Below, piece by piece: positions 29,376 through 39,934 of a stretch of DNA of 64,000 nt. The stretch spans positions 4,278,001 to 4,342,000 of the forward strand of contig NZ_CP091036.1 in the NCBI RefSeq assembly GCF_021535135.1, in the 5' to 3' direction. A model generated the notes under the pieces. It searched no databases, was not told where the DNA came from, and saw only the letters and a list, made by a program, of their open reading frames with translations. This DNA comes from Antarcticibacterium sp. 1MA-6-2 (lineage in GTDB: Bacteria > Bacteroidota > Bacteroidia > Flavobacteriales > Flavobacteriaceae). A program made the translations under genes and the position numbers. The first letter of the stretch is position 1. Each line of letters begins with the position of its first letter.

Positions 29376-30315
29376 AAATTCTACTCCGTTAATCAAGAAA
29401 GGACCGTTGAAGACATTTTTGTTCTTCCTTGGATTTTCTACGGTTATTTGGGTGTTTGTTCAATTTTCAAAGCAGTACACGGTAACCTTGCAATTACCTT
29501 TGGAATATATCAATGTTCCTGCAGATAAACTATTGGGTCCTGATAATCCCAAATCTCTTAATATAAGAATGAGGGATTATGGTTTTAACATTGCCCTGTA
29601 TAAATTACTTCCTCCTACTTTGGCAATTGATATTAGCAATGCCACTGAAAATGGAAATGTCCTGGTGTATGACCTGGAACAACAAAAACCTGCGATAGTT
29701 TCCCAGATAAATTTAGAATATGAAGATGCAAATTTTCTTCAGCCCAATCTTAATATAGATTTTGAGCAAAAGGCGGTAAAAACGGTAAGTGTAATTCCTA
29801 ATATAGAATTAAATTTTGCGGTGGGTTATTCCGCATTAGAAGATATACAGCTATCACCAGATACAGTAAGGGTAAGCGGGCCTGCCAGTATATTGGATAC
29901 GCTTGAAGAAGTAAGCACTGAGCCTTTGCGAATTACCAACATCAACAGTGACCTTAAGGGAAAAGTAAAATTGCAAACCGGTAACCTGGAGAATGTTTCC
30001 TTTTTTAATGATGAGGTGAATTTTACACTTAGAACCGATAAATTTACTGAAGGAAGAGTAGAGATACCTATTGAAGTTGTAAATGTGCCAGATAATACTA
30101 ATGTGGTGATTTTTCCCAGGGAAGTGGTTCTTTTTTATCAGGTAAGCCTGAAGGATTTTGAAAAAGTGAAGCCTTCTTCTTTTAAAGTAGTAGTAGATTT
30201 TAAAAACGCCCTGGCCAGTGATGGTTACCTTTTGGCGCAGGTAGTTCAAAAACCCGGAATAGTCAACAATGTTAGGCTTAATGAGAAAAGAATTCAATTT
30301 GTAATTAAGAGATGA
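29359..30315 (+). CDS. YbbR-like domain protein
   Basis: 318 residues. A short cytoplasmic basic N-terminus is followed by one membrane helix (FLFFLGFSTVIWVFVQF, about 19-35), then an extracytoplasmic region of YbbR-like repeats (LPLEYINVPADK and FTEGRVEIPIEVVNVPDNTN). In Firmicutes YbbR/CdaR regulates the diadenylate cyclase CdaA; in Bacteroidota it usually sits beside coaE, as here. Its stop overlaps the coaE ATG. It contains the only intact RCCGGY I found (29977-29982). Confidence 0.85.
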   Translation: MPKKNKNSTPLIKKGPLKTFLFFLGFSTVIWVFVQFSKQYTVTLQLPLEYINVPADKLLGPDNPKSLNIRMRDYGFNIALYKLLPPTLAIDISNATENGNVLVYDLEQQKPAIVSQINLEYEDANFLQPNLNIDFEQKAVKTVSVIPNIELNFAVGYSALEDIQLSPDTVRVSGPASILDTLEEVSTEPLRITNINSDLKGKVKLQTGNLENVSFFNDEVNFTLRTDKFTEGRVEIPIEVVNVPDNTNVVIFPREVVLFYQVSLKDFEKVKPSSFKVVVDFKNALASDGYLLAQVVQKPGIVNNVRLNEKRIQFVIKR

Positions 30316-30904
30316 GGATCATTGGTTTAACTTAGCGGGATAGGAAGTGGTAAAACAACTGTAGCGATGTTTTTTAAAGAACTGGGAATACTTAGTTTAT
30401 ATAGCCGATGAGGCCGGAAAAAGATTGATGAAGACTTCAGCCAGGGTTAAGGAACAAATTATAGAACTCCTGGGTTCAGCAGCATATAAAGAGGATGCAC
30501 CGGACACTAAATTTATCGCAAGCCGTGTCTTTTCTTCTGCAGATGAACTTCAGCAACTTAATATGATAATTCATCCTGCTGTAGCTTTAGACTTCAAAAC
30601 CTGGATTAAAAATCAAACCACATCTTATATCATATACGAAGCGGCAATTCTCTTTGAAAGTGGTGGATATAAGAAATGTGATGCAAGCATTTTGGTCACC
30701 GCTCCTTATGAAAAAAGGATCACCCGTATCAAAGCCCGGGACAATTCTTCTGAAGCTGATATTGAGGCAAGAATGCAACATCAATGGGATGATGAGAAAA
30801 AGCGGAAACTGGCAAATTATGAGATAAAAAATACAGAATTATCTTCCACAAGAGAACAGGTGCGAAATCTTCACGAAATTCTCTTAAATCCTAGTAAAAA
30901 TTAG
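30312..30904 (+). CDS. coaE: Dephospho-CoA kinase CoaE (two breaks)
   Basis: About 197 residues after repair. It phosphorylates dephospho-CoA, the last step of CoA synthesis. Two artefact sites lie in the first 90 bases. ACTTAGC at 30330-30336 repairs to MRIIGLTGGIGSGKTTVAMF, the P-loop. ACTTAGT at 30390-30396 repairs to FKELGIPVYIADEAGKRLM. Further on, IYEAAILFESGGYKKCDASI and VTAPYEKRITRIKARD are typical CoaE sequence. The span is two bases over a multiple of three, exactly two +1 errors. The start overlaps ybbR by 4 bases. Confidence 0.93.
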
Positions 30905-30958
30905 GCTTCCTTATGTTAACATTTGGTTAAACAGATTAAGCTCTAAATGTTAAAATCT

Positions 30959-30966
30959 TACTTTTG
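30959..30966 (+). promoter_or_regulatory. -7 promoter element of the two-component operon
   Basis: TACTTTTG fits TAnnTTTG and ends only 5 bases before the histidine kinase ATG. Transcription would begin at or next to the start codon, so the mRNA may be nearly leaderless. No -33 element at standard spacing was found. Confidence 0.5.
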
Positions 30967-30971
30967 AGGAC

Positions 30972-32528
30972 ATGAATAAAAAGTTATTCCTACTTCTCGT
31001 GGTGCTAATGAGTATGTCGCTTATTGGGATAATTTTTGTTCAGGGATATTGGATTAAGAGTACAGTTGACGATAAGGAAGAACAATTTTCATATAACGCC
31101 AAACAGGTATTGATTAATGTTTCCAAGGAATTACAAAATCAGGAGCTGGAAAACTTTTGGTTTCAATTTAACCAGGGGGATAGTGCAGATGTTGCTTTAA
31201 ATGAAATAGCCTTAATGGAATATTTCAGCTCCGGAAAAGCAAATGGAGATAATACTTTGTCTGATGGTATAGTGGAAGAAGATGATAAAGTCTCTTCGGA
31301 CTTCCTGATTTCTGAAAGGGACAGTATAGAGTTTGCTTATATTCTTAATGAAAGCATGGATAATATTCTGGCAGGAAGAAATGGAGAAAGCACCCTAACA
31401 ACCGAGGAAAAGATTGAGCAGTTAATGGAGATGAGTGAGGTGCAAAGGAATTTGCTTCGCACCTATATATCAGAGTTCACATCCAGGATGCCCATACATA
31501 AAAGAGTTTCAGAAGAACAGATCTCTGCCCTATTAACCAGGGAACTTAAGAACTTTAATTTGGATACCGAGTTTGAATTTGGTGTTTACAGCAGTTCGCT
31601 GGCGACAAAAATTCATTCAGATAATTTTTCGCTGGATTATCCTGCAACTTATTCGGTTCCATTATATGTTGATGCCGTAGGAAACAGTAACTACCAATTG
31701 CTGGTGAATTTTACGGGAAAGAAAAAAGTAGTGTTATCCTCGGTAACCTTAATGGCAGCCCTCTCCATTATGTTTACTCTTATTATTGTAATTGCGTATT
31801 CTAGTGCCCTGTCACAGTTAATTAAACAGCGCCAGATCTCGCAAATAAAGACAGACTTTATAAATAATATGACCCATGAGTTTAAAACCCCTATTGCTAC
31901 GATAAACCTTGCCCTGGATGCTATAAAGAATCCGAAGATAATTAACGATACCGAAAAGGTGAACCGTTATTTACAAATGATAAGGGATGAGAATAAAAGG
32001 ATGAATGCCCAGGTAGAAAATGTTTTACAGATCTCAAAATTGGAGAAAAACGAGCTCGATCTAAAAAAGGAGCGGCTTCATTTGCACGATATTATTGAAG
32101 AAGCAATAACTCATGTAGAATTAATTGTAGAGGACAGGAACGGTTATGTAAAAACACATTTTGGAGCGTTAAAATCGTCGGTCCTCGCAAATGAAGACCA
32201 TTTGACCAATGTTGTGGTTAATATCCTCGACAATGCCATCAAATATTCTAATGACGAACCAAAGATTGATATTTATACAGAAAATGTTCGCAACTATATT
32301 GTATTGAAAGTAAGGGACCAGGGAACAGGAATGAGCAGGGCAGTCCAAAAGAAAATTTTTCAGAAATTTTATCGTGAACATACAGGAGATATACATAACG
32401 TCAAAGGCCATGGATTAGGTTTGGCCTATGCGAAAAGAATCCTTGACGATCACCATGGAACCATATCTGTGGAAAGTGAGAGAGGCAAGGGGAGTACATT
32501 TATAATTAAATTACCATTAATAACGTAG
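30972..32528 (+). CDS. Sensor histidine kinase
   Basis: 518 residues, inner membrane. TM1 is at about 5-25 and TM2 at about 255-277, enclosing a periplasmic sensor region of about 230 residues with no domain I recognise. The transmitter has the phospho-accepting His in NMTHEFKTPIATINLAL (about 301). The ATPase has ANEDHLTNVVVNILDNAIKY (N box), VRDQGTGMS (G1) and GHGLGLAYAKRILDDH (G2). It pairs with the response regulator 4 bases downstream. This pair is conserved in Bacteroidota as the RprX/RprY type, linked to envelope or oxidative stress, but the signal here is not known. Confidence 0.93.
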   Translation: MNKKLFLLLVVLMSMSLIGIIFVQGYWIKSTVDDKEEQFSYNAKQVLINVSKELQNQELENFWFQFNQGDSADVALNEIALMEYFSSGKANGDNTLSDGIVEEDDKVSSDFLISERDSIEFAYILNESMDNILAGRNGESTLTTEEKIEQLMEMSEVQRNLLRTYISEFTSRMPIHKRVSEEQISALLTRELKNFNLDTEFEFGVYSSSLATKIHSDNFSLDYPATYSVPLYVDAVGNSNYQLLVNFTGKKKVVLSSVTLMAALSIMFTLIIVIAYSSALSQLIKQRQISQIKTDFINNMTHEFKTPIATINLALDAIKNPKIINDTEKVNRYLQMIRDENKRMNAQVENVLQISKLEKNELDLKKERLHLHDIIEEAITHVELIVEDRNGYVKTHFGALKSSVLANEDHLTNVVVNILDNAIKYSNDEPKIDIYTENVRNYIVLKVRDQGTGMSRAVQKKIFQKFYREHTGDIHNVKGHGLGLAYAKRILDDHHGTISVESERGKGSTFIIKLPLIT

Positions 32529-32532
32529 AAAT

Positions 32533-33255
32533 ATGGAAACTGAAAACAAAAAGATTTTATTAGTTGAAGACGATCCAAACTTTGGAACGGTACTAAAGGA
32601 CTACCTGGCAATGAATGATTACGAAGTCACACATGCCAAGAATGGAATGGAAGGTTTTGAAAAATTTAAAAAAGATGATTTTGATTTATGCATTCTGGAT
32701 GTGATGATGCCATACAAGGATGGTTTTACCCTTGCAAAGGAAATTCGCGATAAGAATGAGGAAATCCCAATCATTTTCTTAACTGCCAAGGCAATGAAAG
32801 AAGATGTATTGAAAGGATATAAGGTTGGGGCAGATGATTACCTGAACAAACCATTTGACAGCGAGGTGCTTTTAATGAAAATTAAAGCGATCATGCAGCG
32901 CAAAGCTACAGACAGTGTGGCTGATAGTAAGCAGTTCGAATTCCAGATAGGAGGTTTTCACCTTAACTCAAAACTTAGGTTCCTTACTTTTAAGGATGAA
33001 GAGCCGAGCAAGCTCTCTCCTAAAGAGAATGAGTTACTGCGTCTACTGGCATTACACGAAAATGATTTGATGCCAAGAGAGCTTGCATTAACAAAAATAT
33101 GGAGAGATGACAACTATTTCACCTCCCGAAGTATGGACGTATATATTGCCAAGTTGCGTAAGTACCTGAAAAAGGATGAAAATGTTGAGATCCTAAACAT
33201 CCACGGGGAAGGATTTAGACTAGTGGTCAAGAATAAAGAGGCTACTGAAGCATAA
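32533..33255 (+). CDS. OmpR-family response regulator
   Basis: 240 residues. The receiver domain begins KKILLVEDDPNFGTVLKDYL, with the phosphorylation site Asp in LCILDVMMPYKDG (about residue 55), the conserved Lys in DDYLNKPFDSE, and Thr in PIIFLTAKA. The C-terminal winged helix ends NVEILNIHGEGFRLVVKNK. It is the partner of the kinase just upstream. Its targets are unknown. The frame is intact. Confidence 0.94.
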   Translation: METENKKILLVEDDPNFGTVLKDYLAMNDYEVTHAKNGMEGFEKFKKDDFDLCILDVMMPYKDGFTLAKEIRDKNEEIPIIFLTAKAMKEDVLKGYKVGADDYLNKPFDSEVLLMKIKAIMQRKATDSVADSKQFEFQIGGFHLNSKLRFLTFKDEEPSKLSPKENELLRLLALHENDLMPRELALTKIWRDDNYFTSRSMDVYIAKLRKYLKKDENVEILNIHGEGFRLVVKNKEATEA

Positions 33256-33421
33256 TTTACAAGTTTCAGTTTCTACAAGAGGCTGTATAAAGATTATTGA
33301 GGGATTAACAGTATAGTCCATATTTGGATAATTGCGTTAACCGATTCTTTATTGATCTTTATACAGTTCTTTTGTATTTAAATGTTAACAGAACTCTGTA
33401 TAAATTTCGTACAATCTATAT

Positions 33422-33429
33422 TATATTTG
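33422..33429 (+). promoter_or_regulatory. -7 element upstream of the HYR-repeat gene
   Basis: TATATTTG matches TAnnTTTG and lies 18 bases before the ATG at 33448. Immediately after it, at 33432-33439, is GCTTAAGC, the same damaged-RCCGGY form seen in coding regions, here in the leader. Confidence 0.5.
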
Positions 33430-33447
33430 CCGCTTAAGCCCCACTGG

Positions 33448-36400
33448 ATGAGCGGTATTACTACTTGTCATACTACCTCACAATACACTATACCCGCAGC
33501 TACGCGGCAGGGAAAGTGGTTTCTCATTTTTCTTCTGGTTTTATTTTATTCTTTTCCTTCGGAAGTAGTGGGGCAGGAGCCTGCTGATGTTCCTCCAGTT
33601 TACAAATGGATAGGAGGAAAAGATTTAGCTCTTGTAAAACCTACTATTAAACTTATACCTTTTTCTGTTACAGTTAATTCTAAAGACATTATAATAGCTG
33701 TTGCCACAGATCCGCAAGGAAATGTTTATAACCTGTCATTTGGGGGAGGAGTAAGTAAATACAATTCTAATGGAAATTTAATAAAAACGGGCTTCATACC
33801 ATCTTCGGCTTTGGAAAGTCCATTGGATATGGCTATTGATGAGGAAGGATATATTTATATAGCAGATTTTTTTGCGGGTGGAACTACATATACTGATAAC
33901 GGTAAAATAAGAATTTTTGATTCCCTCGGAAATCCTCTGCCTGAAAGAACAATTTTCACTTCCTATTTCAGACCTATGGGTATTGATGTGGATGAAGAAA
34001 ACATTTATGTAGCGGAGTATAATGATGGAAAAAAAGGCCCTGAAAGCAATCCCTCAAGCAGAATTGAAATATATAAAAAAACGGAGCGAATACCTCGAGC
34101 AACCACATCTCAAGTTGAAATTCCTTATAGAATTGCAGTAGATTCAAAACAAAACATTTTTGTAAGTCAGACCGGAAACAATAATCCCGAAGTTTTAATC
34201 TTCAATAGCACCTTAACAACAAGAACAATATTGTCTAACATAGAATCACCCGGAAGTGTTGTTGTTGATGATTTTGATTTTCTACATGTAGTGGATTACC
34301 ACGATAAGGTAAATTTTAATGATTTTATAGCTTATGAGAATCTGGATTATAATGCTATACTAAGCCTTTACAACAAAATTAAGGAAGGTATTTCGCATAA
34401 TGTTTTTTCAATTAAAATTTTTAATAAAGACAATATTTTAGTCAAAACACTTCGAGATAATAACTCAAACGAATTTAATATTGAGTTTCCTATTGACTTA
34501 ACTTTTAATGGTTGCGATAGGATGTATACTATTAATGTAAATACTACAAATGACTTAGGTCTGGATTTTGACCTCGAAATTTATAAAAGAACGCCCTCTT
34601 TTGACCAGGAAAAGCCCGTTATAACCTGTCCTGCAAACATAGAGGAAACACTTACCGTTTACCAAAATTCTGTAGCGGTTAATTTTGCTAATCCAACAGT
34701 TACAGATAATTGTTCGTTTACTGTAACCCAAACCAAAGGTGATCCTTCCGGAAGTCAATTTTCAGTAGGAACCCATGTAATAGAATTTACTGCTACAGAT
34801 ACTTCAGGAAACAAAAATACCTGCTCCTTTACCATAAAAATTGATCCGGCAGAAGAAGAGCCTGATACAGAGGATCCTGTCCTAACCTGCCCATCAAATA
34901 TCACCCGAAATGTTGATCCCGGTACTTGCGGTGCTGTGGTTACTTATACTACTCCAACCGCTACAGATAATTCCGGAAATGCATCTGTTACACTCAAAGA
35001 AGGAATAGTTTCTGGTGGAACTTTTCCCGTAGGAACAACTACAGTTACCTACGAAGCAGTGGATGCAGCGGGAAATAGAGATGAATGCAGCTTTACAGTT
35101 ACTGTAAAGGATAATGAAAAACCAACTATTACCTGTTCTGCAGATATCACCGTTACAGCTCCCATAATATGCTAATTCTGTAGCAGTAAACTACAACGCT
35201 CCCTCAGTCAATGACCGTTGTTCTACCACAACTATAACACAAACTGGTCCTGCATCAGGAAGCCAATTCGCCATTGGAGAACATATTATTAATTTTACAG
35301 TAACAGATGCAGCTAGTAACTATGCAAACTGTGCCTTTAAGATAACCGTTGATCCGGCAGAAGAAGAACCGGATACAGAAGATCCTGTAATAAATTGCCC
35401 CCAAAGTATCACCCGAAACGTAGATTCAGGTAGTTGCGGTGCTGTTATTACTTACGCCACTCCAACTGCCACAGATAATTCGGGAAATCCAACTGTAACT
35501 CGTAAAGAAGGAATAGCTCCAGGAGGAACTTTCCCAGTAGGAGTAACTACAGTTACTTATGAAGCAGTGGATGCAGCGGGAAATAAAGATGAATGCAGCT
35601 TTACTGTTACTATTAAGGATAATGAAAAGCCCACTATTTCCTGTCCGGGTGATATAACTGTTACGGCTCCTCCGGGTCAATATACTGCAATGGTAAATTA
35701 TATTCCTCCTGCGGTTACTGATAATTGTGGTACTCCCACATTGGTAAGGAATCAGGGTTTTTCTCCCGGTGGCCAATTTCCACTTGGATCTACTGCAGTT
35801 ACATACACCGCAACCGATACTGCTAGTAATTCTGTAACCTGCAGTTTTACTGTTATGGTAGAACCTGGAGAAACAGAAGGAGGTCCTGCAATTTTTAATA
35901 ATTGCCCTGCCACTATTACTCACTCTGTGAGTACCTATACCTGTGGAGCAAATGTTGCTTTTCAAATTCCTACAGCTTCTGACGATTCGGGAGATTTGGA
36001 AGTAGTAAGAGTAAGTGGCCCGGGCCCTGGAGATTTTTTTTGAAGTAGGTACTACAATTGTAACTTTTGAAGCTACAGGAAGCGATGGAAACACTGTACA
36101 GTGTGATTTTACTGTAATAGTAATAGATAATGAGAATCCTGTTTTTTATTCCTGCCCCTCAGATGTTACTCTTACTGCTCCTGTAGGTCAAACTTCTGCT
36201 GCTGTAAATTATTCTGCTCCAACGGCCAGAGATAATTGTGGGGAGCCAACAATAACTACTTCAGGACCTGTATCAGGAAGTCAGTTTCCAGTGGGAACAA
36301 CCACCGTAACTTTTACAGCCACAGATGCCTCCGGAGGAACAGCTACCTGCAGCTTTAAAGTAACTGTAGAACCTAATGATATTCCTCTGGAAATTACCTG

Positions 36401-39024
36401 TCCTCAACCTCAAAATAGATCAAAAAATGAGAATTGCGAGGCTGTAGTACCTGATTTCACGGGAGAAGTCACAGCCAACAAAGAGGCCACCTTCAGCCAA
36501 AGTCCTCCTGCTGGTTCAATTATTTCTGAAGCTACGACTATAACAATTACTGCCACTGCGGGAAACGAAGCCAAACAATGCAGCTTTCTGCTAACAATAA
36601 CAGATAATTCACCTCCTTCTTTCAGTTGCCCTGAAGACCAAACCAAAGCTTATGATCCGGCAACCGGGTTTGCTTTACCCGACTACAGGGACCAAATAAA
36701 CGCAACAGACAATTGTGGAATAAAATCAATTGTCCAGGATCCTCCACCCGGGACAGTGATACATGATGATCAATTGGTGATGTTGTATGTCTGGGATACT
36801 TCAGATATGTTAAGCAATTGTAGTTTTACAGTTACTCTTTCTGAAGAAGAAGTTTTGGATATCACCTGCCCAACAGATCAACAGGCAGAATTGGGAGACA
36901 ATTGTAGTTTTGTAGTGCCAGATTACCGGGCTAATGCTTAGTCTCAACTTTCCGGGAGCACAAGTTACCCAGGATCCGCCTCCGGGAAGCGTTCTAAGCC
37001 AAAGTTCGAATATTACTTTAACAGCTACTTTAAATGGCCAAACTGATTCCTGTTCCTTTCAACTTGTACTTACCGACTCACAGAATCCTGAGTTCACCTG
37101 TATACCGGAACAAAATATAACCATTGATCCGGAAGTAGGTTTTATCGTTCCCGATTATAGGGAAGAGGCTAATCCATCAGATAATTGCGATTTTGACTGG
37201 GTTCAAATCCCTGCACCTAATACGGTTATTTTTGCCAGCCAGACCATTGAAATAACTGCTGTAGATGCTGCGGGTAACAGAGCCTGGTGTAGTTTTATTG
37301 TCCGGCTGACTGAAGAAGAACCAGATGGGCTGGAAATAAACTGCCCTGGAGATAAATCGGCAACCCTCGATTCTAACTGTGAATTTCAGGTGCCTGATTA
37401 TAGAGATGGGGTAACTGTTAACAAACCTGGGGCAGTAGTGACTCAAGATCCTCCCTCGGGTACTACTATTAATTCCAGCACTGGAATAAGACTCACAGCG
37501 ACTTTGGGTAATCAAACTGTAAATTGTGATTTCCAGTTGACGCTTGAAGATGTAACAGCTCCAACTATTAACTGTCTTCCAAATCAATGGGAGAACTATG
37601 ATCCTACAACGAATTTTCCACTTCCGGATTACAGAAATCTGGCAGTAACATCAGATGCATGTGGCATTGACAACATACAACAATCTCCTGCTCCGGGAAC
37701 CAATATTACTCAAAATACCAGCGTAAGCTTATCGGTAACCGATCTTGCCGGAAATTCCAGCACCTGTGCTTTTACTGTGAATTTGACACAAGACGAGGTA
37801 GTCGAAATCACATGTCCGGGAGATCAGGAGGTACAGCCTACGGAAAATTGCAGTTTTTCTCTTCCTGATTATACTAATATGGCTGGTGTGAATTTTGAAG
37901 GTGCTCAGGTAAATCAGGCACCTGAACCGGGGACTCAAATTACCGGAAATACAACGGTTATTCTTACGGCCACTTTTAATGGAAAAACAGATTCCTGTGC
38001 TTTCGATGTATATTCAGTTGATAACACTGCTCCCGTAGCAGAGTGTATTCTCAGCGGTAGTTACAGGCTTAATCAAGACGGGACCCTTACACTAAATGCT
38101 GCACAAATTGACAACGGTTCTTCAGATAACTGCGGGATTGTTAATATGGAGATCAGTAAAAGTACTTTTACAACGGCTGATATTGGAGAGCATAACATTA
38201 GCCTGACTGTAACCGATGCTGCAGGAAATTCTGATTCCTGTCAAACTTCAATAAGTATTTTGCCATACATCGGTAATGGTGGCGAATTTGCCTGTAACAC
38301 CCATGTTGTACTTGAACTCGATGAAAGCGGAAATGCAGTTTTAACATCTCAGGATCTTTACAATTAGTGATCCTCAGGGAAGGATTTTTAATATTAGTAA
38401 AACGAATTTTGGTTGTAGTGATTTAGGAGATAACTACATAAACTTTACGTACCAGGGAAGTATTGACAGCGGAACCTGTGAAGTAAAGGTTGAAGTTAAG
38501 GATAATTTGGCGCCTATAGTACAAACGCATAACATCACGGTTTTCCTGAATGAGGCAGGCCGTGCAGAAATTACACCAGCAGCAATTAACAACGGAACTA
38601 CAGACAATTGCGGGGCACTTAATTACAGTCTGGATATTACCAGCTTTAGTTGCAAAGACATTGGACAAAACCAGGTTAAGCTTACTGCCATAGATGCCAG
38701 TGGGAATTCAGCATCGGCCCCAGCGATTGTTACTGTTACGGGAACTTGTGACGAAGAACCCCCTCCACCAGGGGGAGTGGACCCGATGAAATTTTTATAT
38801 ATCCTAATCCTACTCCCGGGCCTTTTACCATTTCCACTCCCCCTGGCGTAAAAATATCCAAAGTGGAAATATTTGACTTTAGGGGAAGATTTCTCTTTAC
38901 GAAAAAGTTTGCTGAAGATGTTCCTGCCTATAACGTGGATGTTTCAGGAGTGGAACAGGCAGTATACGTTTTAAGAATATATACTTCCGACGGAAAACGA
39001 ATAAGAAGAGTAATTAAAAATTAG
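33448..39024 (+). CDS. Giant secreted HYR-repeat protein with T9SS sorting domain (several breaks)
   Basis: About 1,860 residues after repair. The signal peptide is WFLIFLLVLFYSFPSEVVGQ. An NHL-like beta-propeller follows (SPLDMAIDEEGYIYIADFF). Then come about seven full HYR modules (DxxxPxITCPxxI...AxDxxGNxxxCSFTV) and seven or more shorter related modules (VPDYR, PPPGT). The end IFIYPNPTPGPFTI ... VYVLRIYTSDGKRIRRVI is a type A T9SS C-terminal domain. Cargo of this kind is surface-bound or released. Breaks lie near 35165 (cause unclear), 36030 (T-run of 8), 36936-36942 (GCTTAGT for GCCGGT), 38370 (cause unclear) and 38790. Two GCTAGT sites (35312, 35822) turn conserved AGN into ASN. Confidence 0.85.
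34841..35640 (+). repeat. Internal duplication in the HYR array, period about 508 bases
   Basis: The segment starting GATCCGGCAGAAGAAGAGCC at 34841 recurs with few changes at 35349. It spans a pair of HYR modules each time, ending in DNEKPTI(T/S)C. This looks like a recent tandem duplication of a two-module unit. Confidence 0.75.
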
Positions 39025-39043
39025 AGTTGAGAACCTCTTTTTT

Positions 39044-39934
39044 CTATGTAATCTTTAATTTCTTCCACTTTGTACTGTATTCAAACCAGGTTATATCTTT
39101 TTCTTTTCTAAACCAGGTTAATTGCCTTTTCGCAAATCTGCGGGTATTTTTTTTAATTTCCGCAATTGCTTCTTCCAGGGAATAATCTCCTTCTATGTAT
39201 TTAAAGAGTTCCTTATAGCCTACAGTATTGAGAGCATTCAATTCCTTTAGGGGATATAGGTGCTCTGCTTCTTCTAAAAGTCCCTGCTCCATCATAAGAT
39301 CAACTCTCATATTGATGCGGTCGTAAATTATCTCCCTGGGAGCAGTTAAACCGATTTTAATTGCATTAAAGTCACGGGTTTGTTTTGCCCCCTCGAGGAA
39401 TGAAGAATAGGGTTTTCCTGTGCCTAAACATATTTCCAGAGCCCTTATTACCCTGTGGGGATTTTCAATATCTACACGGCTAAAATAGAACGGGTCGAGC
39501 TGGTTAAGCTTTTCTTTTAAAGGGGATAATCCCTGTTCATTCAATTGCTGGTTTAACTGCTTGCGTATTAGGGGATCTACTTCAGGAAAATTGTCAAGAC
39601 CTTCTAAGAGGCTTTTTACATAAAGACCACTCCCACCCACCAGGATAAGAATAGGGCTCTTCTGAAAAAGATCCTCTATTTTTTGAAGGGCATCCCGCTC
39701 ATAATCTCCCACTGAATATTCATCCTGGATACTAATATTGTGAATAAAATGATGCGGTGCAGCCTGTAATTCTTCAGCAGTAGGGGCAGCAGTACCAATA
39801 TTCATCTCTTTGTAAAACTGTCTCGAATCGGCAGAAATGATTTCAGTATGAAAGGCTCGGGCAAGAGCTATACTTAGGGAAGTTTTACCAATAGCTGTAG
39901 GTCCTACTATAGCCACCAGGTTTTTATTTTTCAT
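39044..39934 (-). CDS. miaA: tRNA dimethylallyltransferase MiaA
   Basis: 296 residues. It transfers a dimethylallyl group to A37 of tRNAs reading UNN codons. The P-loop is LVAIVGPTAIGKTSLSIALA, with the DSRQFYKEMNIGTAAPT substrate loop, LVGGSGLYVKSLLEG and ENPHRVIRALEICLGTGKP. The C-terminal RFAKRQLTWFRKEKDITWFE is conserved. The end is 19 bases from the convergent HYR gene, and the start overlaps the ion-channel gene by 11 bases. Confidence 0.95.
   Translation of the reverse strand: MKNKNLVAIVGPTAIGKTSLSIALARAFHTEIISADSRQFYKEMNIGTAAPTAEELQAAPHHFIHNISIQDEYSVGDYERDALQKIEDLFQKSPILILVGGSGLYVKSLLEGLDNFPEVDPLIRKQLNQQLNEQGLSPLKEKLNQLDPFYFSRVDIENPHRVIRALEICLGTGKPYSSFLEGAKQTRDFNAIKIGLTAPREIIYDRINMRVDLMMEQGLLEEAEHLYPLKELNALNTVGYKELFKYIEGDYSLEEAIAEIKKNTRRFAKRQLTWFRKEKDITWFEYSTKWKKLKIT

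Noticed and set aside
34360..34560. ACTAAGC and ACTTAGGT in the HYR gene N-terminal part as damaged sites
   Set aside because: Both encode in-frame, plausible sequence (AILSLYNK, NDLGLDFD), and restoring RCCGGY would introduce stops or shifts.
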